Source of the DNA: Acanthosoma haemorrhoidale
Lineage: Eukaryota > Arthropoda > Insecta > Hemiptera > Acanthosomatidae
Length of the DNA stretch: 64,000 nucleotides
NCBI GenBank assembly: GCA_930367205.1
Contig: OV884014.1
Coordinates: 73,077,104 to 73,141,103, forward strand
Direction of reading: 5' to 3'
Made by a program: the position numbers and the translations under genes. Positions 10,901 through 21,700 of the stretch are shown here, piece after piece (positions within the stretch are counted from its first letter, which is position 1; every line of letters starts with the position of its first letter). The notes below the pieces were generated by a model that saw nothing but the letters and a program-made list of their open reading frames with translations, was not told the DNA's origin and did not search any database.

Positions 10901-12646
10901 AGGTAGACTTATCTAATATTTCAAAACTTAGTGAATGTGTAATGAATAAAGTTTTGTTATCACAAGTCCACTGTAACTTTGAGTTACAAAAATCCTCTTG
11001 TCTATTAAATGTTTTATTAATAAATGTGTTTGTATTTATGAAGTTCTCGAAAAATTATTAAATTTCAATTAAGTTCAGGGTGTTTCAAAAAAAAAAAAAA
11101 TGTTTAAATCAAGAAAATTCAGTTCCTCAGAGATCCTTTATTGTTATAGCAGCTACTTTCTGGGTAGGTTTTATAAAGCAATTATTTTTTACTAACCTAA
11201 AACAAATTTTTAAAATTAAAGCATGCTTAAAACTAAAATAAAAACAATTAAAACAAGCATTCAAATTTAATAAGCAGCGAATTTTACTTTTATTTGAGAG
11301 ATAAGGGTAATTTTGATAATAGCTGACAGGAAGCTAATACTTTTGCTAAGAGGCTACTATGGAATCTAGTAATGAGCTAGAGAGAGAGGAATCTAAATGA
11401 CAGTGAAACACTACAATTTTTGTTATATGTGTGGGATAGCAAATGAATAACAACACAGAATGTTAGTAAAATATTTGTTCCGAAAATTGATTGATTATTT
11501 TAATAGCTAGAAAAAATTATCACATGAAATTAATGCTGTTATATCAGTAAATAGTAAAAGCATTATCGAGTAAGATAGATTGTATAAATATTATATAGGA
11601 AAGAATTGGGCTGTTAAAAGCTTTCACCTAATATGTTGGTAAAAACCAATGTTTTTGGAAAATCTTACAATAAATTTAGAAGTTAATCAAGTCTATGGCC
11701 ATTTATGTGAGGTTTTTCATCAGAGAATTATTAGGAGTTACACGTCCTCTTTGACTAATATATGAAAACAGTGCTTCAAGATGGAAATGGTACTAGTTTA
11801 GGAAGTACTGATCCTGTGATAGTTATACTAAGGAAAAGAGTCAGAATCTCTTTCCAAATGTAAGGCTCCTTTGCCAGGTAGTGAATCTTAGGGGACCTAC
11901 TCTATTGAGGCAGAGCAAGTCTCATTTGGGTCAAGGTGGGAAACTCTTAAGAGTATACATAGTGGAACATATTAGGAAAAAGTCAAAAATATTAAACTTC
12001 CGGAAAACCACAAGAAATGGCTTGTACTTGTAGTAAGATTTGAGATAGATGGGTTAGATGTAGTAATACAATGAAAGGTAATAAATACTAACAATATACA
12101 TAAATCAGTTCTTAATTAAAACTTTCAATCAATCAGTTGGTAAGTAGAATAATGAATTAAGAAAGAGTTGTGACCAGTCAGAATACCTAATTGGTTTGGA
12201 GGGATATGAATTAGCTTGGAAGAAAATGGTTGGTCATGCTCTCCTTCAGGCTTCAGTCGAACAAATAATGATTTATAATAAATTAGGTAGAGATGCAACC
12301 AATTGATTAAATTGAGACAGAGCAAAGAATTTTAAAAATAGATTAATTAGGATATCAACAGTGGTTTAAATATATGTTTTATATGATACAAAGTTATTAT
12401 ATATAAATTTAACTATTTTATATTGATGTACATGAGGGTGTTAAGTTACTCCTGTTCTAATTCTTAGGCAATTTCTTTGAAGTTTCGTAGGGCAAGACAG
12501 TATTCTTATTTTTACCAAAGAAAAAATATACGGCCAAATTATTTATAACAGTTTTTCATTTATAAAGTATATTTTCTTATAAAAAGCTACCCCAAACATG
12601 TAACAAATGTAAATTTTTATCTATGAGAGAGAATGTTGGGATGTAC
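7995..12646 (-). other. Intron-like AT-rich stretch between coding exons
   Basis: About 4.65 kb with no long reading frame on either strand. It probably contains one intron, or two with a small undetected exon between them. I looked for minus-strand exons bounded by AG and GT in the right phase and found none convincing. It holds a 9-C run at 10167-10175, several T and A homopolymers, and a possible relic repeat at 8356-9167. The acceptor at its left end reads TTTTTTAAAG|G, with CATAAC and CTCAT upstream as possible branch sites. Confidence 0.6.
8356..9167. repeat. Possible foldback or decayed transposable element with imperfect inverted ends
   Basis: The 25 bases at 8356-8380 match the reverse complement of 9143-9167 at 22 positions, with about 760 bp between the arms. 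The interior has less extreme base composition than its surroundings and contains GTGCCCT both directly (about 8437) and in inverted form (about 9140). There is no transposase frame and no clear target-site duplication. A decayed non-autonomous element is plausible but unproven. Confidence 0.35.
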
Positions 12647-12650
12647 CTGG
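12641..12650 (-). promoter_or_regulatory. Likely 5' splice site ending the giant exon
   Basis: On the minus strand the sequence is CCCCAG|GTACAT, with the last exon base at 12647. CAG|GTA fits the donor consensus; positions +4 and +5 are weaker. The cut falls in phase 0, whereas the next recognisable acceptor (before 7994) needs an incoming phase 2. Either a small exon of 3n+2 length lies between them, or a weaker upstream donor, CAGTG|GTACCA with last exon base 12681 (phase 2), is used. Reading past the donor gives only ten more codons before TAA. Confidence 0.6.
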
Positions 12651-15600
12651 GGGTGAAGCATCATGCTGGCATCTTGGTACCACTGGTCCAAAGGGGGTGT
12701 GTTACCTGCTCTCTCGTGTTCTTGGTCATCATATCTTCTCCTGGGGGGTGTCACTGATCTAACATCTAGTATTGGTGACAGTCTCTCTTCAGAAACTCTC
12801 CTTGGAGCTTTCCCACTACGATCCACCATCGTAGGGCTTGCTTTCTGTTTCAAAAGAGAACCTTCCACATCACTACTTGAGCTGTCCTCTCCTGATTTCA
12901 GCCTGGGACTTACTACCTCATATCGTCTTAGCATCTTAGGTGAAACTGGCGAGCCAGTTAAGCGATGTCGTGATTCTAAACTGATATCAAATTCGGAACA
13001 GGAAAGCGGAAGTGCTACTGAATCAGAAAGGGAAGAATCTGTAGTGTCAATAATTGAAAATTCATTTTCATATTTAATTATTTTTCTTAGGGATTCAGGC
13101 TGCTTGAACACTATTTCTATTCCTGAGGAATCAATGGTCCTTGTAAACACTTCTGATGTGAGTAATTGTACGCTATTACATGTATCTTTTGTTCTCATTT
13201 TACTCGGACTTGATGGCAACGACACAGGAGCTTTCTTACGATCAATACTTGAACCTCTTTTTTTTGACTTGGAGCTGAGCTCTGCTCCACTTTTCCTTCT
13301 TCCTTGTGCACTAGCTGACCGTTCATAATTCACTGCTGATGGTGCTGAAGAAGCTCTTTTAACATTTTCAATAGCATCATCGGATGAATTAGTATAAGCC
13401 TCTGGACTTATTTCTAAAGATGTACTTTGTAATGAAGAATGGGACTTAACACTAAGTCTTTCTGACTCTTCAGTATATTGGTGTAAATCTTGTTTTATTT
13501 CTGTTTCGACTCCTCTTTTCAATACTTGGCTTTTCTTGTCTCTGTCACTGCCTTCAACATCCATTCTAGTCAAAGGTTTTGACATTTTACTTTGCTTAGT
13601 AGTCTTGTGTGCAAATGTAGGTGTGATTTCTGAAACACTGGTAACCTTTTTTTCTGATTTGGAGCTTACCACAGTGGGCCCAAAGCTTGATTTGACAATA
13701 GTTTTTGTTTTTTCTTTTTCCGAAGATACATTCTGTTGGAATAATTTTTCCTTCATTTCACTATCTGGATGCAATTTTTTTGGCAAGCCTTTTCTTAAAT
13801 GGCTTCTGGAATCTACTTGCTTGTTGTCAAAAGTTTCTTTTGAAGATGAATCTTTAGCTTTAGGAATTTCCTTGATCGACATTATAGGAGATGACCGACT
13901 TTTCATTTGTTTTGATTTTTTTTCAGGTGTGACCAGTGGTGATGATATCTGTTGTCTTCTTTCTGGTGTACTTGTTTTAGAAGAGATCGATCTTGGCTTT
14001 TTCTCAGGTGTCCCTGTCTTAGGAGATCCAGTAGCAGATGAAGATAAAGTGCGCTTGGAAAAGGATAAATCACTTTTTTTTCTTTCTCGCATAGTTGTTT
14101 CAACTTTTATATCGCGGGATAGTGTGGATGCCATGTATCCCCTTGTTCTTGGTAATCTGGCTATTTGTTTTTCATGATCCATTGATTCTTCCTTCCTGAT
14201 TATTCCAGTTGCCAGCCTCTCTATTTCAGTAAAATCATCGTTATTCATCGGCCTTATTAATTCTTCTTTTTCCAAGGAGCCTTCTTTTATTTGTAACTTA
14301 GCTTTCGTTTTATCTTTCTCAGCTGAAATATCTCTTGATGCCTTTAAATCAAACCTAGCTTTTGTTTGAGAACTTTTTTGGATGAATTTAGTTTTATGTC
14401 CAAGTTTTTCAGATTGATCTATTTTTTTTACAGTTTTTTGTTCTTTTATTAGCGAAGTACTAAGAGTTTCTTCTTTATCTGTTATTTTCTTAGATATTCT
14501 ACTTAGATGCCCTACTGTGTGGGTTGAAGTTGGTCTGGTTAAAGTGTCAACATCCCTTCTTTCTGGTGTATGAGGCATTTGAAGTTTACTTCCTGTTTTG
14601 GACCTAACCTCTTTAGTTATTGTTTTCATTTTTATATCTTTTTTAGTTATATCTGATTTTTTAGCCTTTGTTTCTGGTTTATGGGTTCGAAGCTGAGTTG
14701 CTGGAATTCCTTTTTTGGAGGAATCAGACGTTACTTTGGGTATTCTACTTTTCCCTAAATATTTTCTTACCTCTTGCCTACTTGATTGTTCCTGTTTTTT
14801 CACTTTAGTAACGGGCTGTGAATTATCGTCTGATGCAGAAGAATATTTTAGTGGTAACTTTTCACATCTTGAAACAGTGACTTCAAGCAAATCATCCGTC
14901 ATGTAAATATCATCAACAATTAATGATGGATCATCATATACATTTTCTTTACTAGAATATTCAGAAATTTCAGAAATCTTTTCTTTAATGTAAGTAGGCT
15001 CTGATGAGGAAGGGTAAGGAACAGATGAGGTGGATTCTGAAATTTCTGCTATTTCATAACCATATTTATTACTATAAACAAACTCTGGAGGGACATCTAC
15101 AACCTCAATAACTGAGCCTTCAACCGATAGAACCTTTAAAGGTTCATCTATAACAGTTATATCTGTTTCATGATCAAGCTTAGGTATAGAAACATCTCCC
15201 CTTATCTGATACTCTTCATATGAAGGCAGACTAAGACTTTCACTTGTACCTTCCAATTCAAAATTACGACAATTACAATTGGAAACTTTACACTCACATT
15301 TGTCACAAGTAGCTGCTTCAGTTTCAGAACTCTCACAAGAACTACTAAATATAACATCTTTGGCATGATAATCATGAAGATCTTTTTGAACATTTTCAAT
15401 AGATGAACATAATTTATCTTCTTTAAATTGAACAGAAGTAAAACTAAAATGTGCTTTTCTTGCAGGTGGGGAAACTGGAATAAAACCAGAAGAAGAGGTT
15501 TCCAGAAGAGGCCCAGACACCTGATGTCCTAATTTTCTAAAATTTTCAGAACATAAAGGAATATTACCTTCGATAGCTTTTTTAGGTATAATAAAACTGT

Positions 15601-15777
15601 CGCCGACTTTTAAATCAACTACATTACATAGCAAACCAGATTCAGAGGAAAAACTTAATTCTTTGACCTGAGAAAGTCCCTGACCTAATTGTCTATCATT
15701 ATCTGTAGCAGCCTCTTTTTCATCAATGACTAATTCCAACTTAATATCATCAATCATCCTAAATACCTCTTTATCAA
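12647..15777 (-). CDS. Unique C-terminal segment of the giant exon
   Basis: These are the 1,043 non-repetitive residues that follow the array in the same frame, listed separately because their character changes. The first third (from LDKEVFRMIDD) is mixed and contains Cys-rich CDKCECKVSNCNC. The middle is strongly basic, with TKKDIKMKT and repeated CDK-type sites (HTPERR, GTPEKK, STPERR, VTPEKK). Next comes a Ser-rich stretch with SAPSAVNYERSASAQ and SLPSSPSK. Near the end is a compact, likely conserved block (SEVFTRTIDSSG, KQPESLRKIIKYENEF, SIIDTTDSSLSDS). The last residues before the donor are PPLDQWYQDASMMLHPQ. Basic Ser/Pro-rich segments of this type often bind microtubules, but no known domain can be named. 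Confidence 0.85.
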
Positions 15778-18700
15778 GTAAAACTGATTTGACTGGTTCT
15801 TCTGGTGTTTTCTCTACTTTGACTGGAATCGTCTCTTTCATTTCTTCCTCTGGTGACAATTTTTCTACAGTAGTAGTTACTTTTCTTAATACCGTAATTT
15901 CTTCAACTAACCCCTCTTCGCTTACGAGTAGTGGAGATTTCGGTGGTGAAAGTGATCTCTCCTTGACAAGTTCTGTTGGTTTCTCCTTCTTCGGGGACAC
16001 CTCTTTTTCTATCTCTTCCTTCACAGGGCTAACGATTTCTTTCTCGTCTTTTACTGGTATTTTTTCGATATCTTCAGTTGTCGGTGGAAGAGATTCTGTC
16101 GGTGATATTACAGGTTCTCCAAGTTTTTCTTCTGGTGTTTTAGCTACTTTAGGAGGCATCAATTCTTTCAATGACTCGGGCGGGGATATTTTTTCTACAA
16201 TCGTAGTTTCCTTAGAAATGAATTCTACCGTTTCTTCGATTATTTCCTCTTTGCTCACGAGTAGTGGTGATTTCGGAGGTGAAGGTGTCGGTTCCTTGAC
16301 CAATTCATACGGTTTCTCCTTCTCTGGTGAAACCTCTTTCTCCGGGGATACCTCCTTTTCTTTCTCCACTTTGGGTGGAGTGGGTAGAGGTTTATCAGTG
16401 GTTACAGTGATCCGTTCTTCTAGTGTGATAACTTGAGCAGTTGGCGAAGGGGATTTGGTTGGTGAGCTAACGGAATCTTCTGGCGTTTTAGCTACTTTAT
16501 CAGGAACGGTTTCTTTCAACAGCTCTTCCGTACAAATTTTTTCTGCTGATGTTGTCACCTTTGTGATTTGAACTAGTTCAGCTGTTTCCTCAACTAGCCC
16601 CTCTTTGCTTACTAGTAGCGGTGATTTTGTAGGTGAAGGAGACGGTTCCTCGACCAACTCTGTCGGTTTCTCCTTTTCGGGGGACACCTCTTTTTCAATA
16701 TCATCAGTTGTTGGTAAAACTGATTTGACTGGTTCTTCTGGTGTTTTCTCTACTTTGACTGGAATCGTCTCTTTCATTTCTTCCTCTGGTGACAATTTTT
16801 CTACAGTAGTAGTTACTTTTCTTAATACCGTAATTTCTTCAACTAACCCCTCTTCGCTTACGAGTAGTGGAGATTTCGGTGGTGAAAGTGATCTCTCCTT
16901 GACAAGTTCTGTTGGTTTCTCCTTCTTCGGGGACACCTCTTTTTCTATCTCTTCCTTCACAGGGCTAACCATTTCTTTCTCGTCTTTTACTGGTATTTTC
17001 TCGATATCTTCAATTGTCGGTGGAAGAGATTCTGTCGGTGATATTACAGGTTCTCCAAGTTTTTCTTCTGGTGTTTTAGCTACTTTAGGAGGCATCAATT
17101 CTTTCAATGACTCGGGCCGGGATATTTTTTCTACAATCGTAGTTTCCTTAGAAATGAATTCTACCCTTTCTTCTATTATTTCCTCTTTGCTCACGAGTAG
17201 TGGTGATTTCGGAGGTGAAGGTGTCGGTTCCTTGACCAATTCATACGGTTTCTCCTTCTCTGGTGAAACCTCTTTCTCCGGGGATACCTCCTTTTCTTTC
17301 TCCACTTTGGGTGGAGTGGGTAGAGGTTTATCAGTGGTTACAGTGATCCGTTCTTCTAGTGTGATAACTTGAGCTGTTGGCGAAGGGGATTTGGTTGGTG
17401 AGCTAACGGAATCTTCTGGCGTTTTAGCTACTTTATCAGGAACGGTTTCTTTCAACAGCTCTTCCGTACAAATTTTTTCTGCTGATGTTGTCACCTTTGT
17501 GATTTGAACTAGTTCAGCTGTTTCCTCAACTAGCCCCTCTTTGCTTACTAGTAGCGGTGATTTTGTAGGTGAAGGAGACGGTTCCTCGACCAACTCTGTC
17601 GGTTTCTCCTTTTCGGGGGACACCTCTTTTTCAATATCATCAGTTGTTGGTAAAACTGATTTGACTGGTTCTTCTGGTGTTTTCTCTACTTTGACTGGAA
17701 TCGTCTCTTTCATTTCTTCCTCTGGTGACAATTTTTCTACAGTAGTAGTTACTTTTCTTAATACCGTAATTTCTTCAAGTAACCCCTCTTCGCTTACGAG
17801 TAGTGGAGATTTTGGTGGTAAAAGTGATCTCTCCTTGACAAGTTCTGTTGGTTTCTCCTTCTTCGGGGACACCTCTTTTTCTATCTCTTCCTTCACAGGG
17901 CTAACCATTTCTTTCTCGTCTTTTACTGGTATTTTCTCGATATCTTCAGTTGTCTGTGGAAGAGATTCTGTCGGTGATATTACAGGTTCTCCAAGTTTTT
18001 CTTCTGGTGTTTTAGCTACTTTAGGAGGCATCAATTCTTTCAATGACTCGGGCGGGGATATTTTTTCTACAATCGTAGTTTCCTTAGAAATGAATTCTAC
18101 CCTTTCTTCGATTATTTCCTCTTTGCTCACGAGTAGTGGTGATTTCGGAGGTGAAGGTGTCGGTCCCATGACCAATTCATACGGTTTCTCCTTCTCTGGT
18201 GAAACCTCTTTCTCCGGGGATACCTCCTTTTCTTTCTCCACTTTGGGTGGAGTGGGTAGAGTTTTATCAGTGGTTACAGCGATCCGTTCTTCTAGTGTGA
18301 TAACTTGAGCTGTTGGCGAAGGGGATTTGGTTGGTGAGCTAACGGAATCTTCTGGCGTTTTAGCTACTTTATCAGGAACGGTTTCTTTCAACAGCTCTTC
18401 CGTACAAATTTTTTCTGCTGATGTTGTCACCTTTGTGATTTGAACTAGTTCAGCTGTTTCCTCAACTAGCCCCTCTTTGCTTACTAGTAGCGGTGATTTT
18501 GTAGGTGAAGGAGACGGTTCCTCGACCAACTCTGTCGGTTTCTCCTTTTCGGGGGACACCTCTTTTTCAATATCATCAGTTGTTGGTAAAACTGATTTGA
18601 CTGGTTCTTCTGGTGTTTTCTCTACTTTGACTGGAATCGTCTCTTTCATTTCTTCCTCTGGTGACAATTTTTCTACAGTAGTAGTTACTTTTCTTAATAC

Positions 18701-21700
18701 CGTAATTTCTTCAACTAACCCCTCTTCGCTTACGAGTAGTGGAGATTTCGGTGGTAAAAGTGATCTCTCCTTGACAAGTTCTGTTGGTTTCTCCTTCTTC
18801 GGGGACACCTCTTTTTCTATCTCTTCCTTCACAGGGCTAACGATTTCTTTCTCGTCTTTTACTGGTATTTTCTCGATATCTTCAGTTGTCGGTGGAAGAG
18901 ATTCTGTCGGTGATATTACAGGTTCTCCAAGTTTTTCTTCTGGTGTTTTAGCTACTTTAGGAGGCATCAATTCTTTCAATGACTCGGGTGGGGATATTTT
19001 TTCTACAATCGTAGTTTCCTTAGAAATGAATTCTACCGTTTCTTCGATTATTTCCTCTTTGCTCACGAGTAGTGGTGATTTCGGAGGTGAAGGTGTCGGT
19101 TCCTTGACCAATTCATACGGTTTCTCCTTCTCTGGTGAAACCTCTTTCTCCGGGGATACCTCCTTTTCTTTCTCCACTTTGGGTAGAGTGGGTAGAGGTT
19201 TATCAGTGGTTACAGTGATCCGTTCTTCTAGTGTGATAACTTGAGCAGTTGGCGAAGGGGATTTGGTTGGTGAGCTAACGGAATCTTCTGGCGTTTTAGC
19301 TACTTTATCAGGAACGGTTTCTTTCAACAGCTCTTCCGTACAAATTTTTTCTGCTGATGTTGTCACCTTTGTGATTTGAACTAGTTCAGCTGTTTCCTCA
19401 ACTAGCCCCTCTTTGCTTACTAGTAGCGGTGATTTTGTAGGTGAAGGAGACGGTTCCTCGACCAACTCTGTCGGTTTCTCCTTTTCGGGGGACACCTCTT
19501 TTTCAATATCATCAGTTGTTGGTAAAACTGATTTGACTGGTTCTTCTGGTGTTTTCTCTACTTTGACTGGAATCGTCTCTTTCATTTCTTCCTCTGGTGA
19601 CAATTTTTCTACAGTAGTAGTTACTTTTCTTAATACCGTAATTTCTTCAACTAACCCCTCTTCGCTTACGAGTAGTGGAGATTTCGGTGGTGAAAGTGAT
19701 CTCTCCTTGACAAGTTCTGTTGGCTTCTCCTTCTTCGGGGACACCTCTTTTTCTATCTCTTCCTTCACAGGGCTAACCATTTCTTTCTCGTCTTTTACTG
19801 GTATTTTCTCGATATCTTCAGTTGTCGGTGGAAGAGATTCTGTCGGTGATATTACAGGTTCTCCAAGTTTTTCTTCTGGTGTTTTAGCTACTTTAGGAGG
19901 CATCAATTCTTTCAATGACTCGGGCGGGGATATTTTTTCTACAATCGTAGTTTCCTTAGAAATGAATTCTACCCTTTCTTCGATTATTTCCTCTTTGCTC
20001 ACGAGTAGTGGTGATTTCGGAGGTGAAGGTGTCGGTCCCATGACCAATTCATACGGTTTCTCCTTCTCTGGTGAAACCTCTTTCTCCGGGGATACCTCCT
20101 TTTCTTTCTCCACTTTGGGTGGAGTGGGTAGAGTTTTATCAGTGGTTACAGCGATCCGTTCTTCTAGTGTGATAACTTGAGCAGTTGGCGAAGGGGATTT
20201 GGTTGGTGAGCTAACGGAATCTTCTGGCGTTTTAGCTACTTTATCAGGAACGGTTTCTTTCAACAGCTCTTCCGTACAAATTTTTTCTGCTGATGTTGTC
20301 ACCTTTGTGATTTGAACTAGTTCAGCTGTTTCCTCAACTAGCCCCTCTTTGCTTACTAGTAGCGGTGATTTTGTAGGTGAAGGAGACGGTTCCTCGACCA
20401 ACTCTGTCGGTTTCTCCTTTTCGGGGGACACCTCTTTTTCAATATCATCAGTTGTTGGTAAAACTGATTTGACTGGTTCTTCTGGTGTTTTCTCTACTTT
20501 GACTGGAATCGTCTCTTTCATTTCTTCCTCTGGTGACAATTTTTCTACAGTAGTAGTTACTTTTCTTAATACCGTAATTTCTTCAACTAACCCCTCTTCG
20601 CTTACGAGTAGTGGAGATTTCGGTGGTGAAAGTGATCTCTCCTTGACAAGTTCTGTTGGTTTCTCCTTCTTCGGGGACACCTCTTTTTCTATCTCTTCCT
20701 TCACAGGGCTAACCATTTCTTTCTCGTCTTTTACTGGTATTTTCTCGATATCTTCAATTGTCGGTGGAAGAGATTCTGTCGGTGATATTACAGGTTCTCC
20801 AAGTTTTTCTTCTGGTGTTTTAGCTACTTTAGGAGGCATCAATTCTTTCAATGACTCGGGTGGGGATATTTTTTCTACAATCGTAGTTTCCTTAGAAATG
20901 AATTCTACCCTTTCTTCGATTATTTCCTCTTTGCTCACGAGTAGTGGTGATTTCGGAGGTGAAGGTGTCGGTTCCTTGACCAATTCATACGGTTTCTCCT
21001 TCTCTGGTGAAACCTCTTTCTCCGGGGATACCTCCTTTTCTTTCTCCACTTTGGGTGGAGTGGGTAGAGGTTTATCAGTGGTTACAGTGATCCGTTCTTC
21101 TAGTGTGATAACTTGAGCTGTTGGCGAAGGGGATTTGGTTGGTGAGCTAACGGAATCTTCTGGCGTTTTAGCTACTTTATCAGGAACGGTTTCTTTCAAC
21201 AGCTCTTCCGTACAAATTTTTTCTGCTGATGTTGTCACCTTTGTGATTTGAACTAGTTCAGCTGTTTCCTCAACTAGCCCCTCTTTGCTTACTAGTAGCG
21301 GTGATTTTGTAGGTGAAGGAGACGGTTCCTCGACCAACTCTGTCGGTTTCTCCTTTTCGGGGGACACCTCTTTTTCAATATCATCAGTTGTTGGTAAAAC
21401 TGATTTGACTGGTTCTTCTGGTGTTTTCTCTACTTTGACTGGAATCGTCTCTTTCATTTCTTCCTCTGGTGACAATTTTTCTACAGTAGTAGTTACTTTT
21501 CTTAATACCGTAATTTCTTCAAGTAACCCCTCTTCGCTTACGAGTAGTGGAGATTTCGGTGGTAAAAGTGATCTCTCCTTGACAAGTTCTGTTGGTTTCT
21601 CCTTCTTCGGGGACACCTCTTTTTCTATCTCTTCCTTCACAGGGCTAACGATTTCTTTCTCGTCTTTTACTGGTATTTTCTCGATATCTTCAGTTGTCTG

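Noticed and set aside
12125..12325. 66-codon minus-strand frame just downstream of the giant exon, as the missing exon
   Set aside because: No credible acceptor and donor pair in the needed phases, and the composition is that of random AT-rich sequence.
12663..14177. Plus-strand frames of 221 and 213 codons opposite the unique C-terminal segment
   Set aside because: Leu/Ser-rich reverse shadows of the minus-strand Ser/Lys-rich coding sequence.
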